From Chryseobacterium sp. FH1 (GTDB lineage: Bacteria > Bacteroidota > Bacteroidia > Flavobacteriales > Weeksellaceae): a DNA stretch of 64,000 nucleotides. The stretch is taken from NCBI RefSeq assembly GCF_000735135.1, contig NZ_JPLZ01000006.1, positions 992,001 through 1,056,000 on the forward strand. The letters run 5' to 3'. The notes beneath the pieces were generated by a model. That model did not search any database. It worked only from the letters and a program-made list of their open reading frames with translations, and was not told the DNA's origin. Below, piece after piece: positions 32,768-41,245 of this stretch. Each line of letters opens with the position of its first letter. Position 1 is the first letter of the stretch. Position numbers and translations under genes: made by a program.

Positions 32768-34018
32768 CTAAACTTTCGGTGCGTAGGTGTAAACATTGTA
32801 AGGCAATATACTTTGAGCCATTTTCTGAGCCAGAATGCATCCCAACAAAACAGGAAAGAACAACGCATATCCATTCGGAACCAAACTGCAAGTTAAAATC
32901 AATGCGGTAAATGGCGCATAGATCGCTGCAGAAAGTGTGGCGGCAATGCCTATCAAAACAAAATTAATAAGAATCAAAGACGTTCCGAAAAAGCTATTGC
33001 AAGCCATCGCAAAAGCCAATCCCAAATAAGCACCGACAACAATGCTCGGTGCAAAAACACCACCATCACCGCCTGCGCCCAAAGTGAGCGATGAGGCTAA
33101 TGGTTTTAATAAAATCAAAGCTAAAAGAAACAGCAACGAATAGCTTTGTGGATGATTAATCAATTCATTTAAAGAATGATAACTGTCACCGTACAAAAAT
33201 GGGAAGATACATATCAAAATTCCAACAGCCAACGCGCCAAGATTGACCCTTAAAAAATTATTGTCGATTCCAGAAAAGAATTCTTTTATTTTGATGACCA
33301 AAACCGTGAAGTAAACGGACAAAGTTCCCCCGAGCAAACCTAAAATTACCATAAACGGAACGGCAACCCAATGCCATTCTTTTGCAGGAATATCAATCAA
33401 AGGTTGCGACGGAAAAAAGTAGAGGAAAACATAAGACAACAATGTCGAAGACAAACAACTGATCAATAAAGTTTTGCTGACTTTTCTTGCAATTACTTCC
33501 AAAGCAAATAGAAATCCAACCAACGGATTTCCGAAAAGAATACCAACGCCAGCTACTACGCCCGCGCAAATCAATTCCAATTTATAAACATTTGCGGCGA
33601 ATTGTTTTTCATAAACCGAATTTCCAATCGTTGCCGTTGCAACAACCGTAGAAACTTCGATTCCTGTAGAGCCACCAAAAATAACGGTCAAAAATCCATT
33701 AAAATAATGAGAAGGGATTTTGAAGAAGGGAAGATGGTCTTTCCGCTGATCTACGGTTTTGTAAATCTCAGTAATGCCTTTGTTTTTTCTATTTTTGAAG
33801 AGATATTTTCGTAAAAAATAAATGGCTGTAATTCCAATCGTCGGCAGAACAATAAACAAAAGTGGATTTTGTTTTTCGGCCAATTCAAAAATATATTCCT
33901 GGAAAAATTCCGTGATTTTCTTCAATGAAAAAGCCAGAAAAGATGCGATTATGGCAATGATTAGGGATGTTGTAATTAATTTTAAATAGTTGTGCGCCTT
34001 TACTTTCTGTCTTTTCAT
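32768..34018 (-). CDS. ClC family chloride channel/transporter
   Basis: The 416-residue protein has the ClC double-repeat membrane fold. The gating-glutamate loop reads GGSTGIEVSTVV, keeping the Glu but not the surrounding Arg and Pro of GREGP. GDGGVFAPSIVVGAYLG matches the GxFxP selectivity loop. The segment aligning with GSGIPE reads NKGITE, so the usual central Ser is missing. It has no CBS domains. Anion transport is expected; whether it carries chloride, fluoride or another anion cannot be fixed. It is monocistronic. Confidence 0.88.
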   Translation of the reverse strand: MKRQKVKAHNYLKLITTSLIIAIIASFLAFSLKKITEFFQEYIFELAEKQNPLLFIVLPTIGITAIYFLRKYLFKNRKNKGITEIYKTVDQRKDHLPFFKIPSHYFNGFLTVIFGGSTGIEVSTVVATATIGNSVYEKQFAANVYKLELICAGVVAGVGILFGNPLVGFLFALEVIARKVSKTLLISCLSSTLLSYVFLYFFPSQPLIDIPAKEWHWVAVPFMVILGLLGGTLSVYFTVLVIKIKEFFSGIDNNFLRVNLGALAVGILICIFPFLYGDSYHSLNELINHPQSYSLLFLLALILLKPLASSLTLGAGGDGGVFAPSIVVGAYLGLAFAMACNSFFGTSLILINFVLIGIAATLSAAIYAPFTALILTCSLVPNGYALFFPVLLGCILAQKMAQSILPYNVYTYAPKV

Positions 34019-34167
34019 TGTCCTAAACTCTTAATGGTCACAAATTTACGGCAAATTGTTCGGAGTTATTCTGATTGTGGGATGACATTTCTCTTTTTAT
34101 CAATTTTATAATAAATTTAATAATGATCTGTATATCACTTTTCTAAATCTTTGCTTAATTTTGTGAA

Positions 34168-34491
34168 ATGGAATTGAGTATTGGAGAAATGCTGATGATT
34201 GCTTTGGCAATTGTTGTTTTGTTCGGCCCCGATAAATTACCCGAGATTGCAAGAGGTCTTGGCGAAGGTGTGCGCAAAATGCGTGGAGCTGTGGATGACA
34301 TCAAAACCGAAATTATGAAAGAAGCGGACAACCCTCTGTCCGAGATCAAAAATGAAATCGACAAGGTGAAAAAATCTGCTCAGGATTTTAATCCGCTGGC
34401 AGATGATAACACCACAACTTTCATCAACGAAGAAATTCCAAAACAAGATCTTTCCGAAGACGATTCTCACGAAGGTCCTGTAAGCCGATAA
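34168..34491 (+). CDS. tatA: Sec-independent protein translocase TatA/E
   Basis: The 107-residue protein starts with a short membrane helix (MLMIALAIVVLFGP) followed by the FGPDKLPEIARGLGEG hinge and amphipathic helix of TatA, then an acidic unstructured tail. TatA multimers form the pore that lets folded proteins cross the inner membrane with TatC. The substrate-side partner tatC is not in this window. The start lies 3 codons before the conserved ISxGE-like segment (ELSIGEML). It is followed 3 bp later by a PAP2 gene. Confidence 0.9.
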   Translation: MELSIGEMLMIALAIVVLFGPDKLPEIARGLGEGVRKMRGAVDDIKTEIMKEADNPLSEIKNEIDKVKKSAQDFNPLADDNTTTFINEEIPKQDLSEDDSHEGPVSR

Positions 34492-34494
34492 TCT

Positions 34495-35046
34495 ATGAAT
34501 GGACTAATAGAAATAGACCACGAACTTTTGCTTTTCCTCAATGGATTGGGCAATTCCACATTTGATCCTTTTTGGCTGACCGTAACGGGGAAGTGGTTTT
34601 GGATCCCGTTTTACGTGATTCTTCTTTATTTATTCTACAAAAGTTTTCCCTTGAGAAAATTCTTCTTTATCCTGATTTTCATCGCCATTGGCGTTACGAT
34701 TTCGGATCAGTTGGCAAGTATTTTCAAGCACGGGATACAAAGGTTTCGTCCTTGTCACGATGAGTTGTTGGTTGAGAAAATGCGAATGGTAATTTGTGGT
34801 GGTAATTTTGGATTTTACTCGGCACACGCTTCAAGCTCGTTTTTTGTAGTGAGTTTTGTGTCGATGTTGCTAGGGAATAAATACAAGTATTTACCATTGA
34901 TTCTACTTGTCTGGGCAAGTCTTGTTTCCTACAGCCGGATCTATCTGGGCGTTCATTTCCCTTTTGATATTCTGTTTGGCGCGCTTGTCGGATTTCTTTT
35001 AGGTGGTTTTTTAGCAGAGTTGGCGAAGAAGGTGATCTACAAATAA
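34495..35046 (+). CDS. PAP2 superfamily lipid phosphatase
   Basis: The 183-residue membrane protein (about 5-6 helices) has the three PAP2 active-site motifs: KHGIQRFRP (about residues 78-86), YSAHASSSF (histidine motif, with SAH in place of SGH) and SRIYLGVHFPFD (about 144-155). Such enzymes remove phosphate from lipids such as undecaprenyl diphosphate or phosphatidylglycerol phosphate on the outer face of the inner membrane. It lies 3 bp after tatA, suggesting co-transcription, although a functional link is not obvious. Confidence 0.9.
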   Translation: MNGLIEIDHELLLFLNGLGNSTFDPFWLTVTGKWFWIPFYVILLYLFYKSFPLRKFFFILIFIAIGVTISDQLASIFKHGIQRFRPCHDELLVEKMRMVICGGNFGFYSAHASSSFFVVSFVSMLLGNKYKYLPLILLVWASLVSYSRIYLGVHFPFDILFGALVGFLLGGFLAELAKKVIYK

Positions 35047-35049
35047 AAC

Positions 35050-35880
35050 TTATTTTTTTGGATAAGCAAACGCTTTGTCCAGTTCTATCGGATTGTAATT
35101 TTCAAGAATCTCATTCTGTTCTTCTTTTATTAATTTTCCCAATTCTTCAGCTTTGTAAGATGTTCCGTAATAGGTGAATTCTTTTATTTTTCCGTCATTC
35201 AGACCTTCGCGGATGTCGCTCAAAGGATCATTAAAGTATTCTAAAGCTTTCTTTACAACTTTGGATTCTGTGGTGGGAATTGGCTTGTCTCCGTACCGAA
35301 ATTCCAAGATGTTTGACGTGTCGTAAGTGGTTTTCAAATTGTTGCTTCTCACGAGATCGAAAACGTAATGTTGCTCGCTATCTTCCAACAAGATCACCAA
35401 ACCTGGCAATCCTTGAAATTTGTAAGGTCCTTCTGCAAAAGGAATATCTTTCGTAAACCACGCCATCCAGTTTCTACCACCAAACTCAGAAGTTGCTTTT
35501 TGAATATTAAATCCCTGATATTTTTTGGTTTCATTGGTAAGATTCCATTTGATGATATCATTTGTCGGATAAGAATATAAATTGTCTGCAACCATTACAA
35601 AATTTGTATTTTTCGTTGAATTTCTTTTTCTGGTAACAGGTAGCAATTCATCGTTCCAGCTTCTATTTTGAGAATTTGTGGCTTTGTTGATAGAGTCTTT
35701 TTCCAGAAAAGTGTAGCTGTAATATTTGACATCATTCGGATTGATGTCCAAAACCATAAAGGCTTTTTTCGGGTCGGTTTCTTCTGGATTTGTTTTGTAT
35801 TTTAATTCATAAATGAAGCGGTGAGTCTGTGAAAAAGTAAATGCCGATACGAAAACAAAAAGCAGAGAGATCATTTTCAT
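35050..35880 (-). CDS. GLPGLI family secreted protein
   Basis: A signal peptide (about residues 1-18, ending TFSQ) is followed by the conserved core of the Bacteroidota GLPGLI family: GRNWMAWFTKDIPFAEGPYK (in parts) and FQGLPGLVILLED, which gives the family its name (here GLPGLV). The family is abundant in Flavobacteriia and has no known function. The 276-residue length is typical. It ends 3 bp from the convergent PAP2 gene. Periplasmic or envelope location is inferred. Confidence 0.9.
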   Translation of the reverse strand: MKMISLLFVFVSAFTFSQTHRFIYELKYKTNPEETDPKKAFMVLDINPNDVKYYSYTFLEKDSINKATNSQNRSWNDELLPVTRKRNSTKNTNFVMVADNLYSYPTNDIIKWNLTNETKKYQGFNIQKATSEFGGRNWMAWFTKDIPFAEGPYKFQGLPGLVILLEDSEQHYVFDLVRSNNLKTTYDTSNILEFRYGDKPIPTTESKVVKKALEYFNDPLSDIREGLNDGKIKEFTYYGTSYKAEELGKLIKEEQNEILENYNPIELDKAFAYPKK

Positions 35881-35932
35881 TTTATAAATATTTGAAACTA
35901 AATTATAAAAATTAATTTAAATACCGTGATGA

Positions 35933-35966
35933 ATATCATTTATCACTGGTCAATCATCATTTATGC
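35933..35966. repeat. TCATTTATCA phrase repeat
   Basis: ATCATTTATCACTGGTCAAT and CATCATTTATGCAATCA in succession. Related phrases fill 62163-62216. It lies directly at the 3' end of rlmH. Confidence 0.4.
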
Positions 35967-35968
35967 AA

Positions 35969-36442
35969 TCAGTCATTGTGATAAGGTTTTCCCTGCAAGA
36001 TTGTTGCTGAGCGATAGATTTGTTCCACAAAGAATAGTCGAATCATCTGATGCGTGAATGTCATTTTTGAAAGTGAAATTTTCTCATTGCAACGTTGGTA
36101 GATTTCGTCTGAAAAACCATAAGCGCCACCAATTAAGATATTAACTTTCTTTACAGAGCTTCCCATCCAGAAATCGATTTTTTCTGAAAATTCTCGGCTG
36201 GTGAATTGTTTTCCTTTTTCGTCTAGAAGAATCACGAGTTCGTTGGATTCTATTTGATTAAGGAATAGTTTGGCCTCTTCCTTCTTCAATTGGTCTGGCG
36301 TAAGGTTTTTTGCATTCTTGACATCTGGAATTTCGAGAAGTTCAAAGTTCCAGTGTTTCGGGATTCTAGGCAGATAATATTTGATGAGAGAGATGATTTC
36401 TTTGTCATCCGTTTTCCCAATGCAGATCAAATTAATACGCAT
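35969..36442 (-). CDS. rlmH: 23S rRNA pseudouridine(1915) N3-methyltransferase RlmH
   Basis: The 157-residue SPOUT methyltransferase shows IGGAYGFSDEI (the SAM-binding knot, about residues 104-114) and the signature C-terminus MTFTHQMIRLFFVEQIYRSA...GKPYHND. It methylates pseudouridine 1915 in helix 69 of 23S rRNA on the assembled ribosome. Length and ends match the family. It starts 30 bp from the divergent YihY gene, with which it shares the intervening promoter DNA. Confidence 0.96.
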   Translation of the reverse strand: MRINLICIGKTDDKEIISLIKYYLPRIPKHWNFELLEIPDVKNAKNLTPDQLKKEEAKLFLNQIESNELVILLDEKGKQFTSREFSEKIDFWMGSSVKKVNILIGGAYGFSDEIYQRCNEKISLSKMTFTHQMIRLFFVEQIYRSATILQGKPYHND

Positions 36443-36446
36443 TTAC

Positions 36447-36454
36447 TATATTTG
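36447..36454 (+). promoter_or_regulatory. -7 box of the YihY-like gene
   Basis: TATATTTG, a perfect TAnnTTTG box, 18 bp before the start codon, implying a very short leader. Confidence 0.55.
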
Positions 36455-36472
36455 TGGGGCAAAGATAACTGA

Positions 36473-37411
36473 ATGGCAAAAAAATTACAGCGTTTTTTCC
36501 TGAAAATCAAAAACTTTTTCGACGATATTCATATTCCGGTTCTGGGGATTTCCCTCTGGAAGATGTTCTCAATCTACTCAGATGCGATTTTTAAAAATCC
36601 TTTGGGCAGGCAAGCGGCGAGCATTTCCTGGAATTTTTTCCTTAGTCTTTTCCCTATGATTCTTTTCTTTTTGTCGGTTTTGCCATACATGCCACATTAC
36701 GATAAGCTTCAGTTTTACATCTTCGAGGTTTTGATGCCCCGCGTTTTCCCTTCACACATGCAGAGCGACGTTACGAGTTACATACAGGAAAGCATCATCC
36801 CGAATATGAAATCCATTAGCAATTTGACGATCTTGCTATCTTTCGTTTTTGCGACGAATGGTTGTTTTACGTTGATCAATGGTTTTAATAGAAATACAGA
36901 GCTGTCGAGAACTTTTGTCAAAGAATATCTTTTGGCAATGCTGGTTACGATTTGTTTCCTAAGTGTAGTTTGCCTCTCGATTTTCGGAATCTATTACAGC
37001 GAAGTGGTTTTGAAGCTTTACACGCCGACTTACGACATCACTTGGTTTACAAAAAACCTGACAAAGATTATCAGTTTTGTATCATTTCCTTTATTTTATT
37101 TTGCATTGCTGGCGATGTTTTATTGGGTGGGTTGCCTCAAAATCACAAGAATCAGAGAGGCTTTTCCAGGTGCTATTTTGACAACGGTTTTGTTTGTTTT
37201 GTTGACTTATTTCTTTGCGATTTATGTGGCAAATATTGCGAGATACAACGTTCTTTACGGTTCCATCGGTTCCATTATTTTAGTAATGGTTTGGGTGAAT
37301 GTTAATGTATTTCTTGTCTTGATGGGGAATGAATTGAACCTCGCCATCAAGAAAGTGAAGTTGGAAAAAATTGTTCGTGATGAGATGAGGGCAATCAATG
37401 ATGTGAATTAA
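36473..37411 (+). CDS. YihY/virulence factor BrkB family membrane protein
   Basis: The 312-residue inner membrane protein has six helices and the YihY landmarks: RQAASISWNFFLSLFPMILF near residue 43, and the C-terminal helix pair ending YGSIGSIILVMVWVNVNVFLVLMGNELN (in parts). The family was once called ribonuclease BN in error; its role, perhaps as a transporter or lipid scramblase-like protein, is unknown. It is divergent from rlmH and followed by a small basic gene. Confidence 0.9.
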   Translation: MAKKLQRFFLKIKNFFDDIHIPVLGISLWKMFSIYSDAIFKNPLGRQAASISWNFFLSLFPMILFFLSVLPYMPHYDKLQFYIFEVLMPRVFPSHMQSDVTSYIQESIIPNMKSISNLTILLSFVFATNGCFTLINGFNRNTELSRTFVKEYLLAMLVTICFLSVVCLSIFGIYYSEVVLKLYTPTYDITWFTKNLTKIISFVSFPLFYFALLAMFYWVGCLKITRIREAFPGAILTTVLFVLLTYFFAIYVANIARYNVLYGSIGSIILVMVWVNVNVFLVLMGNELNLAIKKVKLEKIVRDEMRAINDVN

Positions 37412-37492
37412 TTATTTCAAAAACTTAGTATTAATTTTAGAAATCCTTATATTTACAGTACTTAAAAGCAACCAACACTAAAATATAAAATC

Positions 37493-37603
37493 ATGGCAAA
37501 AAGTCAAGACGCTAAAAAAACGACCAAAAAAGAGCCTCTCAAAACTCCAAAGGAAAAGAAAGAAGCCAAAAGAGAAAAGAAAAATGCATCTAAAAGAGAT
37601 TAG
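37493..37603 (+). CDS. 36-residue lysine-rich protein
   Basis: An ATG at 37493 opens a 36-codon frame ending TAG at 37601-37603. The product, MAKSQDAKKTTKKEPLKTP followed by KEKKEAKREKKNASKRD, is about 40% Lys/Arg. It has its own candidate -7 box (TATATTTA near 37448) and a matching terminator immediately downstream, both signs of a real unit. I recall similar short Lys-rich proteins in Flavobacteriia. RNA or DNA contact would fit the charge but is a guess. Confidence 0.6.
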   Translation: MAKSQDAKKTTKKEPLKTPKEKKEAKREKKNASKRD

Positions 37604-37609
37604 AATAAC

Positions 37610-37640
37610 AAACCTTTCAATTAATTATTGAGAGGTTTTT
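37610..37640 (+). terminator. Terminator overlapping the nhaA stop codon
   Basis: AAACCTTTCAAT (37610-37621) pairs with ATTGAGAGGTTT (37627-37638) with one wobble, followed by further T. It ends the small Lys-rich gene and overlaps the 3' end of the convergent nhaA. Confidence 0.85.
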
Positions 37641-38787
37641 TCTTGGTTTTCAAAATAAAGTATCCAACAATTCCTGACAAAACAGAAGCAATCAAAATAC
37701 TGATTTTTGAAATATTCTGAATTTCAACTTCGTCCGGAAATGCCAAAAGCGAAACGAAAATCGACATTGTAAACCCAATTCCTGCGAGAAATCCGACGCC
37801 AATCATTTCACGCCAACCGGAAAAAGCAGGTAGATCGCTCCACTTTAATTTGATGGCAACCAGTGAGAAAAGATTAATTCCCAAAACCTTTCCGACAAAC
37901 AATCCGCCAATGATTCCCAAGCTCAAAGGATTAATGAAACCTTCGAAAATCTCCTTTTGAAATGTAATGTTTGTATTGGCCAATGCAAACAAGGGCATGA
38001 TCAAAAAACTAACTGGAATGTGAAGTTTTTGTTCTAATTTTTCTAATGGAGAAGGCTCTGTTTCAGAAATATTTGTTGGAATGGTAAATGCTAAAATCAC
38101 ACCTGAAATCGTCGCGTGAATCCCAGAATGGTGCATAAAATACCAAAGAAAAAGTCCTGGAATAATGTAAAATAGTAGGTTTTTGACTCCACTTTTATTC
38201 AATATTACCAATAGCATTGTGATTCCGCCACAAATTCCCAAAGAAACCCAATCGATGGAATCTGTGTAAAACAAAGCGATCACGATGATCGCTCCCAGAT
38301 CATCCACGATTGCCAACGCGCTCAAGAAGATTTTCAAAGATGCCGGAACGCTTTTCCCAAGCAAAGAAATAATCGCCAAAGAAAATGCAATGTCCGTTGC
38401 CATCGGGATTGCCCAGCCATTTTTAAAATCTGTGTTGTGGTTGAGAACGACGTAAATCAAAGCTGGAATCAACATTCCGCCAATCGCGCCAAAGATCGGG
38501 AGGCTTGCTTTTTTGATATCAGAAAGTTCGCCTTCCAGAAGTTCACGTTTGATTTCCAAACCGACCAAAAGAAAGAAGATAGCCATCAATCCATCATTGA
38601 TCCACACTGAAACCGAGTAATCAAGATGGAAAATCTCCGTCCCAATTTTTGTATCCAAAAGATTTTGAAAACTTAATGATAATGGGCTATTTGCGATCAG
38701 CAAAGAAACCGCAACAAAAACAATCAGAACAATTCCCGAGCTTTTGCTGTTGTGAAAAAAATCCTGAAAATAGTTGCTTGAAATCAT
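37621..38787 (-). CDS. nhaA: Na+/H+ antiporter NhaA
   Basis: The 388-residue inner membrane protein has about 12 helices with the NhaA landmarks MATDIAFSLAI, LAIVDDLGAIIVIALFY (the Na+-binding Asp pair) and GIHATISGVILAF. It exchanges 2 H+ for 1 Na+ and supports pH and salt homeostasis. The start at 38787 lies 1 bp from the rsh stop, so the two genes probably share a transcript with rsh first. Length is typical. Confidence 0.95.
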   Translation of the reverse strand: MISSNYFQDFFHNSKSSGIVLIVFVAVSLLIANSPLSLSFQNLLDTKIGTEIFHLDYSVSVWINDGLMAIFFLLVGLEIKRELLEGELSDIKKASLPIFGAIGGMLIPALIYVVLNHNTDFKNGWAIPMATDIAFSLAIISLLGKSVPASLKIFLSALAIVDDLGAIIVIALFYTDSIDWVSLGICGGITMLLVILNKSGVKNLLFYIIPGLFLWYFMHHSGIHATISGVILAFTIPTNISETEPSPLEKLEQKLHIPVSFLIMPLFALANTNITFQKEIFEGFINPLSLGIIGGLFVGKVLGINLFSLVAIKLKWSDLPAFSGWREMIGVGFLAGIGFTMSIFVSLLAFPDEVEIQNISKISILIASVLSGIVGYFILKTKKKPLNN

Positions 38788-38788
38788 T

Positions 38789-40990
38789 TTACAAACGCTT
38801 CACTTTTGAAACGCCATTAATTCCTTTGAGTTGTTTGAAAGTCTCTTCCAGCTGGCTTTTGTTCTTCACTTCAAGGTTGATATTTCCTGTAAAAATCCCG
38901 TCGTTGGAAGCGATGCTCATACTTTTCATATCCATATTCATCGAGTTGCTGATGACCGCTGTGATGTCGTTGATCATACCCATTCTGTCCAAGCCTTCGA
39001 TCTCGATTTTGACTCTGTTTTTGAAACTTTCCGCATTCACCCATTTCGCCTGTAGAACCCTGTAGTCGTAATTAGCTCTAAGATTGATGGCGTTCGGACA
39101 ACTTTCGCTATGGACTTTGATGCCATCAGAAATCGTGATGAAGCCAAAAATCTTGTCTCCCGGAATCACCGTACAACATTTTGCAAAAGAATAATTGAGC
39201 TTTTCCTCATCCTTCCCAAAGACAATCATATCCAAGTTGGAATCTACTTTTTCAACAAATTCTGCCTTGTTGGATGTTTTTCTGAAACGTTGGAAAAGGT
39301 TGCTCAAGATACTTTTTCCATCAGAATATCGTTTGATGTCACCGATGTCGAAAGTGCCATTTTGGAAACCTAAGAAAAGATCTTGTGAAGTTTTTAGATT
39401 GAGGAATTTTTGCAATGCATTCACTTCCTCATCATTGTAATTCAGTTTTGCATGGCGCATTTTCCTTTGCAGGATTTCTTTTCCTTCCGCTGTATTTAGA
39501 TTTTTTTCGGAATTAAGGATATTCTTAATCTTGGATTTCGCTTTGGAAGTCACCACAAAATCCAACCAATCTGGTTTAGGTTTTTGGTTTTGTGAAGAGA
39601 GAATGTCGATCTGATCTCCGTTTTGAAGCACATAACTTATCGGGACCAATTTCCCATTAATTTTTGCTCCAAGACATTTCGTTCCCAAATCTGAGTGAAC
39701 AGAAAATGCAAAATCAAGTGCTGTTGCACCCGTCGGAAGGATTTTGACCTCGCCTTTTGGTGTGAAAACAAAAACTTCCTTGGAGTAAAGATTTAGTTTT
39801 ATATTGTCAAGAAGTTCAGATGTTGAAAGGTTTTGCTGTTGTTCCAAAACATCACGGATCTCCGAGACCCAATTTTCAAATCGCTGATCATCGGTGTTTT
39901 TTCGGTAGCCTTCTTTATATTTATAGTGCGCGGCGACTCCTTTTTCCGCAATCTCATTCATGCGCTCGGAACGGATTTGAACTTCGATCCATTTTTTGTC
40001 GGGACCCATCACCGTAAGATGGAGACTTTCATAGCCTGTGGACCTTGGTTGCGAGATCCAGTCGCGCATTCGGGCAGGGTTGCTGTGGTACAAATCTGTT
40101 ACGATAGAGTAAATTTTCCAGGCCAGGAATTTTTCATTTCGAGGATCGGATTTGTAAATGATTCGGATTGCGTAATTATCATAAACTTCCTCGAAAGTCA
40201 CGTTCTGCTTCTGCATCTTGCGATAGATCGAGCTGATGGCTTTTGCCCGCCCTTTGATTGTGAAGTTGAGATTTTCCTCTTGCAACTGCTCAGAAACTTC
40301 TTTGGTAAACTCTTCCACATATTTTTCCCGACCTTCTTTCGCGGTTTCCAACTTGCTTAGAATTTCGTTGTAAACATCAGGATTATTATATTTAAGAGAC
40401 AGATCTTCCAACTCAGATTTGATGGAATAGAGTCCAAATCTGTGTGCTAAAGGTGCATAAATGTAAGACGTTTCCGAAGCGATTTTCTTTTGCTTCACAG
40501 GATGCATACTGTCCAATGTTCGCATATTGTGAAGTCTGTCGGCAATCTTGATCAGAATCACCCGGAAATCTTCAGAAAGTGTGAGAAGTAGTTTTCTGTA
40601 ATTTTCAGATTGTACAGAAATATTTTGCTGATTCATCACAGAGATCTTAGTCAATCCATTTACGATGTCAGCAATAGTTTCTCCAAATATTTTCTTGAGG
40701 TCTTCGTAAGTGTATTCAGAATCTTCGATGACGTCGTGGAGTAGCGCGCAGGCAATACTTGTTGCTCCCAAACCAACTTCATTGGCCACGATTTTTGCAA
40801 CTTCTATCGGATGGTAGATGTAGGGTTCGCCGGTTTTTCTGCGCTGATCTTTGTGCGCATCCAAGGCAATATCAAAGGCTTTTCGGATCAGTTTGTTTTG
40901 TTCCTCGTCCAGCGTTCTGTAAGTGTTGGAAATCAGGTCTTTATATCGGGCAAGGATTTCCTTGTTTTCTTTCTCTAAGTCGTAGATCAT
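38789..40990 (-). CDS. rsh: Bifunctional (p)ppGpp synthetase/hydrolase (RelA/SpoT homolog)
   Basis: The 733-residue protein has all long-RSH domains in order: HD hydrolase (about residues 45-200, with HKDQRRKTGEPYIYHP and ALLHDVIED), synthetase (about 235-350, with STGYESLHLTVMG and EVQIRSERMNEIAEKGVAAH), TGS (about 395-455, EVFVFTPKGEVKILPTGATA) and a C-terminal ACT (about 655-733). It makes and removes the alarmone (p)ppGpp in starvation. Intact HD residues suggest it is bifunctional. The start at 40990 is preceded by a 255-bp AT-rich divergent gap. Confidence 0.96.
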   Translation of the reverse strand: MIYDLEKENKEILARYKDLISNTYRTLDEEQNKLIRKAFDIALDAHKDQRRKTGEPYIYHPIEVAKIVANEVGLGATSIACALLHDVIEDSEYTYEDLKKIFGETIADIVNGLTKISVMNQQNISVQSENYRKLLLTLSEDFRVILIKIADRLHNMRTLDSMHPVKQKKIASETSYIYAPLAHRFGLYSIKSELEDLSLKYNNPDVYNEILSKLETAKEGREKYVEEFTKEVSEQLQEENLNFTIKGRAKAISSIYRKMQKQNVTFEEVYDNYAIRIIYKSDPRNEKFLAWKIYSIVTDLYHSNPARMRDWISQPRSTGYESLHLTVMGPDKKWIEVQIRSERMNEIAEKGVAAHYKYKEGYRKNTDDQRFENWVSEIRDVLEQQQNLSTSELLDNIKLNLYSKEVFVFTPKGEVKILPTGATALDFAFSVHSDLGTKCLGAKINGKLVPISYVLQNGDQIDILSSQNQKPKPDWLDFVVTSKAKSKIKNILNSEKNLNTAEGKEILQRKMRHAKLNYNDEEVNALQKFLNLKTSQDLFLGFQNGTFDIGDIKRYSDGKSILSNLFQRFRKTSNKAEFVEKVDSNLDMIVFGKDEEKLNYSFAKCCTVIPGDKIFGFITISDGIKVHSESCPNAINLRANYDYRVLQAKWVNAESFKNRVKIEIEGLDRMGMINDITAVISNSMNMDMKSMSIASNDGIFTGNINLEVKNKSQLEETFKQLKGINGVSKVKRL

Positions 40991-41144
40991 CTTTTAGTTA
41001 TCTCATGACGAATATATGAAAAAATAGGTGGATTGTCAAGAGATATTTTGCTTTGATGGTATTAAATTTTTTAATTTAAAATTTGTAAAACTATTTTTAG
41101 CTAATTTGTTATCAATTGTGCATTTGATATTATTTAAAAATTAA

Positions 41145-41208
41145 ACCCCTTTAAAATTAGGTTAAATATTAAAAATATAATCATAAATTATATTTATACC
41201 CCTTTAAA
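41145..41208. promoter_or_regulatory. Paired ACCCCTTTAAA direct repeats upstream of the ATP-grasp cluster
   Basis: ACCCCTTTAAA occurs exactly at 41145-41155 and 41198-41208, 53 bp apart (about five helical turns) in otherwise C-poor DNA. The second copy is 38 bp before the ATP-grasp start. They may be binding sites for an activator or repressor; no known regulator is recognised. Confidence 0.4.
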
Positions 41209-41245
41209 TTTATATATTAGTTCTCAGAATTATAAAAACTAATAT

